Part shown: piece by piece, positions 24,775 to 32,050 of the stretch
Layout: each line of letters begins with the position of its first letter
Position numbering within the stretch: the first letter of the stretch is position 1
Assembly: GCA_021151625.1 (NCBI GenBank)
Contig: JAGKWY010000043.1
Span: 1 to 34,569 of the forward strand
From: Gammaproteobacteria bacterium
Lineage (GTDB): Bacteria > Pseudomonadota > Gammaproteobacteria > Pseudomonadales > Cellvibrionaceae
Direction of reading: 5' to 3'
DNA: 34,569 bases
Translations under genes and position numbers: made by a program
Notes under the pieces: model-generated
What the model saw: the letters and a program-made list of their open reading frames with translations, nothing else
Databases searched by the model: none
Told to the model about the DNA's origin: nothing

Positions 24775-25663
24775 AGGCTCTAAATAAATCCTGCTCATTC
24801 TCAAACTGTTGCACTAAATAGTCCGCCACGGTTCTAACCGGTAGATTTTTACGATCCTGTCGTCGCATAAGCAGCCAAATCTCGCGGCTTGGCGGCATCT
24901 CGCTCTGCCATTTACATTGGCGAAGTCCCAACTCCCTGCGCCCTATGTAGTGCGGTAATAACGCCAAGCCTGCACCGTATTTTGCAGCCTGGGCTTGTGC
25001 AACATGATTGTTTGTTCGAAATGAAATCCGCGTGCGCGGAAAATGTTTTGCTAACCAAACAGCATCCGGAATATCAGAGTTTTCTTCATCAAACGTAATA
25101 AAAGTGGGCACACCACCTTCCTCAACCAGCTGACAAACTTCATGAATACCATAAAAGCCAAAATCCATGTAGCCAAGGGGTTTGGCAATAAAATCACCAT
25201 CTAAAGGGCGACTTATTCGAATGGCTATATCGGCTTGGTGTCGCTCAAGGCTAATCGAGCGCAGGTCAATGGCAAGGTTAATATCCAATCCGGGGTGTAC
25301 AGACGGCAGTTTTGCAAGGTGGGCAATTAAAAATCCCTGGGCCAAACCGGGCGGCGCGTTAACTCGAACCAAGCCCTTAATTGAATCATTTATATCTCCG
25401 CGACCAAGCGTTTGGGCCGCCGACTCCATATCGCTGGCGACCTCCATCGCACGCGTACCAGCTGATGTTAATACATAGCCTTCTGGCCTGCGCTCGACAA
25501 GTTTTTCACCCATGCTTGATTCAAGCGCTTGAATGCGCCGCGAAATGGTTGCGTGATTTACCGACAAGGCGCGCGCCGCCGCTGAAAGGCTGCCGTGGCG
25601 GGCAAGTGCGAGAAACACGCGAACATCCTGCCAATCTATCTCTGTGCGTTTTTTATCAGTCAT
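24773..25663 (-). CDS. LysR-type transcription regulator
   Basis: 296 aa from the ATG at 25663 (MTDKKRTEIDWQDVRVFLAL). N-terminal winged helix (LSAAARALSVNHATISRRIQALE) followed by the periplasmic-binding-like effector domain (GLVRVNAPPGL...). The pattern RHGSLSAAARAL...ISRRI is typical of the group that controls a divergent oxidoreductase. A longer frame starting at TTG 25723 is open but off the usual length. It is divergent from the SDR gene, 155 bases apart, and probably controls it. The stop abuts a globin-gene remnant. Confidence 0.9.
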   Translation of the reverse strand: MTDKKRTEIDWQDVRVFLALARHGSLSAAARALSVNHATISRRIQALESSMGEKLVERRPEGYVLTSAGTRAMEVASDMESAAQTLGRGDINDSIKGLVRVNAPPGLAQGFLIAHLAKLPSVHPGLDINLAIDLRSISLERHQADIAIRISRPLDGDFIAKPLGYMDFGFYGIHEVCQLVEEGGVPTFITFDEENSDIPDAVWLAKHFPRTRISFRTNNHVAQAQAAKYGAGLALLPHYIGRRELGLRQCKWQSEMPPSREIWLLMRRQDRKNLPVRTVADYLVQQFENEQDLFRA

Positions 25664-25818
25664 TGATAAAGAATAGCCGTTTTTAATTCGCCTTAACAGA
25701 CGTATCTTTTCTCCGTGGTTCAACCTTATTAACCATCACACACTGTTCGACACAGGATGCTGCAGATTTTATGTCGGCATTAACCACATCGAACAAATTT
25801 AAGTCCGGAGAAATTTTT

Positions 25819-26532
25819 ATGAGTCATGAGCAAAAAGTTGCAATTGTTACCGGGGCATCACAAGGCCTTGGGGCGGGAATTGTACGAGCTTATCGCAAGC
25901 TTGGTTACATTGTGATTGCCAATTCGCGCAACATTAAACCATCAACAGATGATGGCATTATTGCAGTGGCTGGTGATATTGGCAGTCGCGATCTGGCAAA
26001 AAAACTGGTTGAAACAGCCGTCGAACGTTTTGGCAGAGTGGACACATTGATTAATAACGCAGGTATTTTTATTGCCAAGCCATTTACTGATTACACCACA
26101 GAAGACCTTGCCAATATGTACCATACAAATATTCATGGTTTCTTTCATATTACGCAATTCGCGTTAGAAGAAATGCTGAAGAAAAACAATGGTCATATTG
26201 TACAAATTACGACAACGTTAGTGCACCAGGCTATTTCTGCTGTTCCTACTGGCCTGGCTTTGTTAACCAAAGGCGGTCTCGATGCTGTCACACGTGGTCT
26301 CGCAATTGAATATGCCACCAAAGGTATTCGCGTCAATGCCGTTGCCCCCGGAATTATCAAAACACCTATGCATAATCCTGAAACATATGAATTTTTGAAT
26401 AGCCTGCAGCCTGTGGGGCATATGGGGGAAGTGGATGATATTGCTAACGCGGTAATTTATCTCGAACAAGCCGGTTTTGTTACGGGCGAAACAATTAATG
26501 TGGATGGCGGACAACACGCAGGACGCTGGTAA
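25819..26532 (+). CDS. SDR-family protein with altered active site
   Basis: 237-aa short-chain dehydrogenase/reductase. The cofactor motif TGASQGLG, NNAG and the C-terminal APGIIKTPMH and VDGG blocks are intact. The catalytic YxxxK is replaced: where Tyr should be four residues before the Lys of TGLALLTKGG there is Ala, and the usual Ser is not in the preceding strand (ITTTLVHQ). Either the enzyme uses another acid or it is not a classical dehydrogenase. Start at 25819 is favoured by GGAGAA upstream and by length. It is followed by a tautomerase 27 bases later, and divergent from the LysR gene. Confidence 0.85.
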   Translation: MSHEQKVAIVTGASQGLGAGIVRAYRKLGYIVIANSRNIKPSTDDGIIAVAGDIGSRDLAKKLVETAVERFGRVDTLINNAGIFIAKPFTDYTTEDLANMYHTNIHGFFHITQFALEEMLKKNNGHIVQITTTLVHQAISAVPTGLALLTKGGLDAVTRGLAIEYATKGIRVNAVAPGIIKTPMHNPETYEFLNSLQPVGHMGEVDDIANAVIYLEQAGFVTGETINVDGGQHAGRW

Positions 26533-26559
26533 TTAATTTGCAAATTGAGGAGAAATTCA

Positions 26560-26799
26560 ATGCCCTATGTGAATATCAAAGTGACCCGAGAGGGAACTGT
26601 ACCTGGTGCGAATTCAACAACCCTGGAGCAAAAGCAGGCCCTTATTAAAGGAGTCAGCGATTTACTTTTTAAGGTAATGGGAAAACCTCACAGCTCCACA
26701 TTTGTCGTTATTGATGAAGTAGAACTTGAGAGCTGGGGTGTTGGTGGTGTAACTGTTTCGGAATTCCGACAACAGCTGGCATCTACCAAAGATAACTAG
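26560..26799 (+). CDS. 4-oxalocrotonate tautomerase family protein
   Basis: 79 aa. After Met removal the chain starts with Pro (PYVNIKVTREG), the catalytic base of the tautomerase superfamily. The beta-alpha-beta core follows (EQKQALIKGVSDLLFKVMGK; FVVIDEVELESWGVGG). It is about 15 residues longer than classical 4-OT. Start at 26560 is fixed by the Pro and by GAGGAGAAA upstream. Probably co-transcribed with the SDR gene; together they suggest a small catabolic or detoxification module for a keto-acid or unsaturated carbonyl compound, substrate unknown. Confidence 0.85.
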   Translation: MPYVNIKVTREGTVPGANSTTLEQKQALIKGVSDLLFKVMGKPHSSTFVVIDEVELESWGVGGVTVSEFRQQLASTKDN

Positions 26800-26805
26800 C
26801 AAATT

Positions 26806-26832
26806 AACTCCCTCTCTCTGTTGGAGGGAGTT
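26806..26832 (+). terminator. Hairpin after the tautomerase gene
   Basis: Perfect 9-bp stem AACTCCCTC / GAGGGAGTT, loop of 9 bases, directly downstream of the stop. The T run is poor (TATATATTG), so termination may be partial. Confidence 0.6.
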
Positions 26833-26910
26833 ATATATTGTCTTCAATTGCGATTAGATCCGTTAACACAAATAAGCGTGTTCGCAATCATAGTAATCTG
26901 GATAGCAGTG

Positions 26911-27315
26911 TTACTTCGCCGCCTCTTTCATCACATCTGCCATTACGCTATAAACATTGGTCCAGGCGGTTTTTACATCCTGCGTAAACTCATTACCCAG
27001 CCCCTGCCCTAATGTTTTTAATAAAGCGGCGCCGACTGTGTCGTAATGAGAATCTTGTACGCCGTAGCCGCCGTGGCGTTTGCCGAGGTTTTGTAATACA
27101 GGAACCAATACATTCAACTCAGTTAATTTATTGACGGCCGCTGAAATCATTTCAATTAATTTTTTGCCTTGCGCTTGCAAGTCGCCTTTGAATAAGGGTT
27201 TGAGTGCCGGGTCCGCCTCGAATAGGTTTTGATAAAACAGCGCCGCTGCTTGTGGGCCAATGGCGACTACTTTTTGCCAGGAATTTTGTACCAGCTGAAT
27301 GGTTGAGCTATCCAT
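26911..27315 (-). CDS. Single-domain globin
   Basis: 134-aa bacterial haemoglobin of the Vitreoscilla/flavohaemoglobin type without the reductase domain. Landmarks: F42 in ALKPLFKG (CD corner), proximal His H81 in LGKRHGGYGV, and the C-terminal AWTNVYSVMADVMKEAAK. It would bind O2 or NO in the cytosol. Ribosome site AAAGGTG. The start codon lies only 41 bases downstream of a terminator that ends the M23 peptidase transcript, so its promoter must sit in or before that hairpin. A copy of its 3' end exists at 24738-24774. Confidence 0.92.
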   Translation of the reverse strand: MDSSTIQLVQNSWQKVVAIGPQAAALFYQNLFEADPALKPLFKGDLQAQGKKLIEMISAAVNKLTELNVLVPVLQNLGKRHGGYGVQDSHYDTVGAALLKTLGQGLGNEFTQDVKTAWTNVYSVMADVMKEAAK

Positions 27316-27355
27316 ATCGACACCTTTTATCGTTAAGAGACAGAGACAGAAACAG

Positions 27356-27384
27356 AAAAAAGCAATCGCCAGTTGGCGATTGCT
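27356..27384 (-). terminator. Terminator of the M23 peptidase gene
   Basis: Perfect 11-bp stem AGCAATCGCCA / TGGCGATTGCT with a 2-base spacer, followed on the minus strand by six T. It is placed between the peptidase stop (27404) and the globin start (27315). Confidence 0.88.
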
Positions 27385-27403
27385 TTTGGGTTTAACAGAC
27401 TAC

Positions 27404-28477
27404 TTACTTGCGCCAGATTCCGGTGTACACAGAACCGCAGTACCACCAACCGTGCAAGTAGAAACCCTGGCTAGACAAGGTGGCTTGCTTGTTGTTGAAG
27501 GTAGTCAGGTTCATGCCGTGGTAGGCAACCCAGGCACCTTGCGATGGAACCCAACTGGTGTTGTAAATCTGGCCACCGTCAGTGCACGCATAGGTGTTAG
27601 GCATTTCACCGGAGTCTGCAAAGTGGTTGAACCAGGATTGCATACGCTCGTCGGGAATATTGTTCACCGTCCAGTTGCCTACAGAATGTGGCGCCCACAC
27701 CATCACTTCGCCGGTAGGCAATGAATTACCGCTCAATAGACTCCAGGTGGCATTTACTGATGCAGTTTGATTGGTGAACGCGGTAGTTTGACCGTGATCA
27801 AACTTCAATTTCACAGCGCTGCCACCCGGGGTTTGTACATGCACATGCAAGTGCGGACCGGATGAATTACCTACGTTACCGACTGAACCCAGAATCTGGC
27901 CTTTAGTGATACGCGCACCGCCGCTAACTGCGCCGTCTGCGTTCAGCACATAGCCTGGCTTCGCGGTAGAACTGTAGGTTGCAGTCTTGGGGCAAAGGCC
28001 GCTTGGGATAGTGCCGGGCTGTGCGTGGGCATAGAGGGCGTAGTTGCCATCGTCTTGCAGCACATACAGATAGTTACCCGCGTAAGAGATATAACCGTCG
28101 GTTACCTTGGAGTGATTTGAACCGGGTGTGTTTTCCGGTGCGTTACGCCAGCAATTCACTACCACGCCATCGTCCATTGCACGGATTTTTGCGCCGTAGA
28201 CTATATAGCTGGAGTTGAGCGAACTATCGGAAGAATCCGTTTTTAACTGCGACCATTTGCTGCTGCCAACATGGCGACGGGCAACTATATCCAGCGCCTC
28301 CGCCTGTGAACCACCAGACCAATGAGTATTCGTGGTGTAACGGTAGTTCAGGTTGATGTCATCAGCGCGCAAGGGGAAATCCCCAGCAGAGGCAGCGACA
28401 GAAACCAGCGCAGCAGAAGCTGCAATCAATGAGCGGGTAACAGACAGTGAACGAGTAAAAGTATTGAGTGCTTTCAT
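27404..28477 (-). CDS. Secreted M23 metallopeptidase (LasA/beta-lytic type)
   Basis: 357 aa with a signal peptide (about 1-31, ending VAASAG). The M23 domain (about 60-235) shows IRAMDDGVV, YAHAQ and the zinc-binding HLHVH (209-213). The usual first ligand pattern HxxxD before the core is not in its standard form; H69 or H122 might replace it. The C-terminal part (about 245-357) resembles a bacterial tandem-repeat domain (AWVAYHGMNLTTFNNKQATL, ending YTGIWRK) found on secreted hydrolases. Such enzymes cleave peptidoglycan cross-bridges and lyse other bacteria or serve as proteases. Ribosome site AAAGGAAAT. Its promoter region is shared in sequence with that of the 14719-15237 gene. Confidence 0.85.
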   Translation of the reverse strand: MKALNTFTRSLSVTRSLIAASAALVSVAASAGDFPLRADDINLNYRYTTNTHWSGGSQAEALDIVARRHVGSSKWSQLKTDSSDSSLNSSYIVYGAKIRAMDDGVVVNCWRNAPENTPGSNHSKVTDGYISYAGNYLYVLQDDGNYALYAHAQPGTIPSGLCPKTATYSSTAKPGYVLNADGAVSGGARITKGQILGSVGNVGNSSGPHLHVHVQTPGGSAVKLKFDHGQTTAFTNQTASVNATWSLLSGNSLPTGEVMVWAPHSVGNWTVNNIPDERMQSWFNHFADSGEMPNTYACTDGGQIYNTSWVPSQGAWVAYHGMNLTTFNNKQATLSSQGFYLHGWWYCGSVYTGIWRK

Positions 28478-28579
28478 TTTAAATTTCCTTTTAAATCAAA
28501 ATGAGTGAGTGTTTAGCGAAGCATCTGCTTCAGTTTTAAATCGAAAAACATTTCGTAAAAACAACAGCGAACAACCGCG

Positions 28580-28700
28580 ATGAACAAGTTCCCTTTACCA
28601 GCAGCGACAGCCATGTCGTTTGTTCATGTGGCCATATTAGGGGAGGAAATTGTCAGGAGTTTGTCGGGGGATGGGAGATTTGTGTCAATTGTGTCAGCGG
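28580..28700 (-). promoter_or_regulatory. Shared promoter block, copy B
   Basis: Upstream region of the M23 gene. It matches copy A: ATGAACA (28580-28586) inverted to TGTTCAT (28621-28627), then CCATGTCGTTTGTTCATGTG, and on the minus strand CTGACACAATTGACACAAAT and CTGACAATTTCC boxes. Strong retention around these boxes against looser similarity elsewhere suggests binding sites. Confidence 0.6.
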
Positions 28701-28714
28701 GTGCAATTTAACCT

Positions 28715-28907
28715 GGCGCGAAATGCTGCTATGGTCGCGAATGGGTTTGCCCGTAACACCTAAGAGAGCGCAAGCTGCCAGGTCGTAGGCATACCCGTAG
28801 TGCAGTGAGCCACGTAGACTGGGCAGATGAACCGCAACAGGCTCTTGGGGCGGGAGAGTGCCCTAGGCAGACAGCCAGTCAAATGAGCTCGGCAACTAAT
28901 TGAGATC
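28715..28907 (+). ncRNA. Candidate structured RNA, copy B
   Basis: Counterpart of copy A. Conserved blocks: CGCGAAATGCTGCTATGGTC, ACCGCAACAGG (28831-28841) and ATGAGCTCGGCAACTAATTG. A stem CTGCCAG (28775-28781) / CTGGGCAG (28819-28826, one bulged G) occupies the place of GCAAG/CTTGC in copy A, so pairing is kept while bases change. Additional local stems include CTCT..AGAG around 28842. No ORF. Transcription is assumed, not shown. Confidence 0.45.
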
Positions 28908-29080
28908 GGTTGTACCGTATAACTCCACAATTAATTCGGGCTGATAGTTAACTCTTTGATTTAACACGTGCTAAATCGTTTTAGCGCTCATCTACTTTTT
29001 GGAGTTATACAGCATTACACCAAATTAGTTGGAATAACGTTCTGCGGGTTATATAGTTGGTGCAATTTAATAAACTGTTA
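28890..29080 (+). other. AT-rich nested-repeat tail at the cassette entry point, copy B
   Basis: Exact nested inverted repeats: CAACTAATT (28893-28901) with AATTAGTTG (29023-29031), TATAACTCCA (28918-28927) with TGGAGTTATA (29000-29009), then ATAAC/GTTAT (29034-29038, 29048-29052) and TTTAATAAACTGTTA. It ends at GTTA (29077-29080), the left edge of the first cassette of array B. Candidate attI-like site or attC-like end of a non-coding cassette. Confidence 0.5.
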
Positions 29081-29125
29081 GTTGATTGCGCTCGGAAAGA
29101 GCATTCCAGTGCTTCTGGGGATTTC

Positions 29126-29737
29126 ATGGAACTAAATGATAAAGTGCAAAAATATACGGAATGTATGGAGGAGGTAAAAAAACGACTAGGTGTTATTGAA
29201 TCACTTCTTAACAAAAGCCTATCCACTCCGTATCTAATAACAAATGTTGAGTTTGCGTGCATCCAGTTCAGAAAGGTTTTAGAGTTAATCGCATTGTCTG
29301 GTCTTATTGCGAATAAGGCAGAATTTCAAAGAGTAAAGGAAAACCTCCAAGATCTTTGGAATGCAAAAGACATATTAAAAACATTAGAAGCTATAAACCC
29401 AAAATATTATCCTGAGCCAATTATTTTGCAGGGCTGGAATGGTGATCGTAATAATACAAGGACCATCCCAATAAAGTCAGGCTTTCTGACGAGAGAAGAG
29501 TTTCTGAATATTTATGCCCGCTGTGGTGGGTTGCTTCACGCACAAAATCCTTTTGCTAAAAAGAAAGAATTTGGCGAGGCATATAAAGTTTTACCCAAAT
29601 GGCTTGAAAAAGTTAAAACCTTACTTAATCAACATGTTGTGAGACTTGTGGATGAAAATACCATGATTATGGTATTTATGAATTTGGGCTACGAAAGTAA
29701 AGTTTCAATAGGTGCTTACGAAAAGAAAAGCAACTAA
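29126..29737 (+). CDS. Cassette protein, unknown, helical
   Basis: 203 aa from the ATG at 29126 (MELNDKVQKYTECMEEV). Mostly alpha-helical and charged: a possible short coiled coil at the start (KVQKYTECMEEVKKRLGVIE), then FACIQFRKVLELIALSGLIA and later LTREEFLNIYARCGGLLHAQNPF, reminiscent of proteins that accompany restriction or abortive-infection systems, but I recognise no family. The open frame reaches back to 29057, outside the cassette boundary, so that start is rejected. First gene of array B; a complete attC follows, overlapping its stop. Confidence 0.65.
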   Translation: MELNDKVQKYTECMEEVKKRLGVIESLLNKSLSTPYLITNVEFACIQFRKVLELIALSGLIANKAEFQRVKENLQDLWNAKDILKTLEAINPKYYPEPIILQGWNGDRNNTRTIPIKSGFLTREEFLNIYARCGGLLHAQNPFAKKKEFGEAYKVLPKWLEKVKTLLNQHVVRLVDENTMIMVFMNLGYESKVSIGAYEKKSN

Positions 29738-29845
29738 CAAAGCAATCAAACGGATGGTTTTTAAGTTGTATTTTTGCCATTCCGCTTCGCTGCATTTTAT
29801 GGCAAAAGTACAACTTAAAATCCACCGTTTATCGCGGCGTTAGCA
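29733..29845 (+). repeat. attC site B1
   Basis: Outer CTAAC / GTTAG pair (R' GTTAGCA at 29839), arms AAACGGATGG / CCACCGTTT, inner stem TTTTTGCCAT / ATGGCAAAA, 113 bases. Closely related to the attC at 31036-31149 and the half site at 33789. Confidence 0.93.
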
Positions 29846-29854
29846 TGGAAGAGT

Positions 29855-30313
29855 ATGAAAATAACTACAGACAATGTACATGAAGCTGAGAATGCAATTA
29901 GAGACATTCTCTATATGTATTATGACCTCGTGAAATCTTATAAGGGTTTTGGCCACAATATTGATTGCGGCACATTTAACCCGCTTAATTACATCGACGC
30001 AGTATTAGAAGAACCTGAAGGGTATACCTTCGCTATTGATCTTGAATTATTGCAAAATGGCTCTGCTGTTGCACTCTTGTGTGACCTAGTAAATATGTGG
30101 GACGAATTTGAAACTTCAGACATAAAAGTTTGGCCCATTATTGGCCAAATTAAAGCGGCATTAGTTTCTGGTCGTTTGAAGCATATGCCTGAACTCCAAA
30201 AAGTAATTGAACTTGGTCTTGGTAATTCAGAAGAGGCATTTCGTGAAGAAATTGTATTTATCTATCAAAAACAGGTTTGCGGTTATTTTAGCCGCATGAA
30301 AAATCAATGCTAA
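29855..30313 (+). CDS. Cassette protein, unknown, acidic
   Basis: 152 aa, acidic, soluble, no signal peptide. Begins MKITTDNVHEAENAIRDILY; the remainder (LNYIDAVLEEPEGYTFAIDL; LLCDLVNMWDEFETSD; WPIIGQIKAALVSG) is alpha/beta-like. No motif recognised. Ribosome site GGAAGAG just before the ATG; the gene starts 10 bases after the attC core, as usual for cassettes. Stop overlaps the next attC. Confidence 0.7.
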   Translation: MKITTDNVHEAENAIRDILYMYYDLVKSYKGFGHNIDCGTFNPLNYIDAVLEEPEGYTFAIDLELLQNGSAVALLCDLVNMWDEFETSDIKVWPIIGQIKAALVSGRLKHMPELQKVIELGLGNSEEAFREEIVFIYQKQVCGYFSRMKNQC

Positions 30314-30440
30314 CAAGGCGCTCCAGCTCCGCGCACTTCGTGCGCTCGACAGTTTGTAAGTCGCCGCTTTGTGGTTTTGCTACGCAAAATGTTTCCACAA
30401 AACGTCAACTTACAAACTGCGGCTGAGCTTAGCGTTAGAG
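30309..30440 (+). repeat. attC site B2
   Basis: Outer GCTAAC / GTTAGAG, arm CAGTTTGTAAGT / ACTTACAAACTG, inner stem around TTTGTGG / CCACAAA, 132 bases. Belongs to a second attC subtype (GCGCACTTCGTGCGCT arm) shared with the half site at 33291. Confidence 0.92.
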
Positions 30441-30465
30441 AAAAATCGAACAGGAGACATTTACC

Positions 30466-31041
30466 ATTAATTTTTATATCCCAAAGACAATTCCTGAGAA
30501 CTTTCTTCGGCAACAAAAACTTCCATCTGTGGAGTCTGTCGTAGTAAAGCCAGTGGTTGGCGGGCAAAAAATTTATTGCCTAGATAATGCACTTTTGTAT
30601 CTAAAGTCAAATGAAGGCAATCTGAAGTTTGGTTGGGTCTTCTCCATGTTTGGAAAATTCGTTATTAAACTTCATGGTCATGTTGTAATAGAACTACCTA
30701 CAGGCTCTTTGCTTTGCGTCACACCGCCTGAAATTGCTATGGAACATATAAATTTTATTAGAGACAGTTCTGTAGAAAAATTAATTATAAACAACAGACT
30801 TCCAACCAAGAGCTTTTCTCTTGTTAAAGAGAATCTTGTTGAGAAATTTGTTAGTTATGAGAATGAATTTGACTTGGCAAGGTTGCTCGGAGACGTTGCT
30901 AAAGTTGGGCGTATTCAAGCTCAAAAGAACTTAATTGCCAACGACTTTCTTAAATACATAAAACGTGAAACTGGTAGAAATGATCCTTGCTTTTGTGGCT
31001 CAGGCTTAAAATATAAGCAATGCTGCGGTAAAAATCTCTAA
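30466..31041 (+). CDS. Cassette protein with SEC-C zinc motif, possible ATT start
   Basis: About 191 aa if translation begins at ATT 30466; the first ATG/GTG/TTG in frame is GTG 30529 (170 aa). AGGAG lies 9 bases before the ATT and no ribosome site precedes the GTG, while the reading between them (INFYIPKTIPENFLRQQK) looks like real protein. The C terminus is a SEC-C motif (GRNDPCFCGSGLKYKQCCGK), a zinc-binding module first known from SecA and common as a tag on small proteins. The upstream part is not recognised. Third gene of array B; the stop overlaps the next attC. Confidence 0.72.
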   Translation: MNFYIPKTIPENFLRQQKLPSVESVVVKPVVGGQKIYCLDNALLYLKSNEGNLKFGWVFSMFGKFVIKLHGHVVIELPTGSLLCVTPPEIAMEHINFIRDSSVEKLIINNRLPTKSFSLVKENLVEKFVSYENEFDLARLLGDVAKVGRIQAQKNLIANDFLKYIKRETGRNDPCFCGSGLKYKQCCGKNL

Positions 31042-31149
31042 CAAAGCAATCAAACGGATGGCTTTTAATTTGCGCTTTTGCCATTCCGCTTCGCTCCATT
31101 TTATGGCAAAAGCGCAAATTAAAAACCACCGTTTATCGCGGCGTTATAG
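31036..31149 (+). repeat. attC site B3
   Basis: Outer CTCTAAC / GTTATAG, arms AAACGGATGG / CCACCGTTT, inner TTTTGCCAT / ATGGCAAAA. Near-identical to attC B1 apart from the middle arm. Confidence 0.93.
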
Positions 31150-31180
31150 ATTCCTAAATCATCACAAATTAAGGGTTATC

Positions 31181-31996
31181 TTGAATTTTTTTAAATACTA
31201 CAGCTCTCATCCTCGCGCCACTTTAGATGAGGTAATGGCTCCTCTTAAGTATCATTCTATAAGATATGTTGCAGCAGATCAGTTTAATGATCCTTATGAT
31301 TGTAAGTGTTTTTTTGAAGCACTTAATGGCGAGAGGGAAGACTCACTTTCTGATGTAATAAATCGCCATCTTAGAATTGCCTGCATGAGTAGAAATCCGA
31401 GCTCTCCTATCATGTGGTCTCATTACTCAAGCCATCACGCAGGATATGTTATTGAATACATTCTTCCTGAGTTACCATTCAAGGAGGTAGATTATAAAGA
31501 GATCACGCCTTTTTACTATTCAACTAAGGAAATAAGAGAAGAAATCCTTCAAAAAACACCAGGAATAGCTGAGTCAGAAATTGAGGAGAAGATAAAGGAA
31601 TTATTATTATCTAATGATTCATACATGGAAAATTTAAAGAATGCTATTTTCACCAAGCACTCCGACTGGAAGTACGAGGAAGAGTATCGATTTATTGATT
31701 TTAATGAAAAAGGTAGCTCCAAAAAGCATATCGACATTGATATTGGTGCGGAAAATGTAAATTCAATAATTTTGGGATTTAAGTTCGATCATGAAAAGTA
31801 CGATCATGAATTAAGTAAAATAATTGATTCTATATATGGAGGGAGCTTAACCGTGTACAAAGCTGAGCCAAGTCTTGATGAGTATTTTATGAAAATCAAG
31901 CCCTATGATGTCTATAACAAGTCGTTGCAGCGGACGGGTTTTAAGTCGCGCTTTTGCGGCTCGCTACGCTCACTTTACCGCAAAATCACAACTTAA
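31181..31996 (+). CDS. DUF2971 cassette protein
   Basis: 271 aa from TTG 31181 (MNFFKYYSSHPRATLDEV), preceded by AAGGG; the open frame goes further up but into attC B3, so that start is rejected. The core MSRNPSSPIMWSHYSSHHAGYVIEY is the DUF2971 signature, and the late EEYRFI matches it too. DUF2971 proteins often ride with mobile genes and defence islands; the activity is unknown. The last 26 or so codons (SLQRTGFKSRFCGSLRSLYRK) are read from attC B4 itself, so recombination of this cassette would change its tail. Confidence 0.83.
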   Translation: MNFFKYYSSHPRATLDEVMAPLKYHSIRYVAADQFNDPYDCKCFFEALNGEREDSLSDVINRHLRIACMSRNPSSPIMWSHYSSHHAGYVIEYILPELPFKEVDYKEITPFYYSTKEIREEILQKTPGIAESEIEEKIKELLLSNDSYMENLKNAIFTKHSDWKYEEEYRFIDFNEKGSSKKHIDIDIGAENVNSIILGFKFDHEKYDHELSKIIDSIYGGSLTVYKAEPSLDEYFMKIKPYDVYNKSLQRTGFKSRFCGSLRSLYRKITT

Positions 31997-32023
31997 AACC
32001 CGCCGCTGAACTCGGCGTTAGGG
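31912..32023 (+). repeat. attC site B4
   Basis: Outer CTATAAC / GTTAGGG, arms CGGACGGGTTTTAAGT / ACTTAAAACCCGCCG, inner CTTTTGCGG / CCGCAAAAT. 112 bases; overlaps the 3' end of the DUF2971 gene. Confidence 0.92.
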
Positions 32024-32050
32024 GCAATTCACGGAGCACCATCGAGAACC

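Noticed and set aside
29057..29125. Upstream start of the first array-B gene
   Set aside because: It would begin outside the cassette, within the conserved module tail; the ATG at 29126 fits the boundary.
31058..31180. Upstream extension of the DUF2971 gene
   Set aside because: These codons are attC B3 sequence; TTG 31181 has a ribosome site and matches the usual start of the family.
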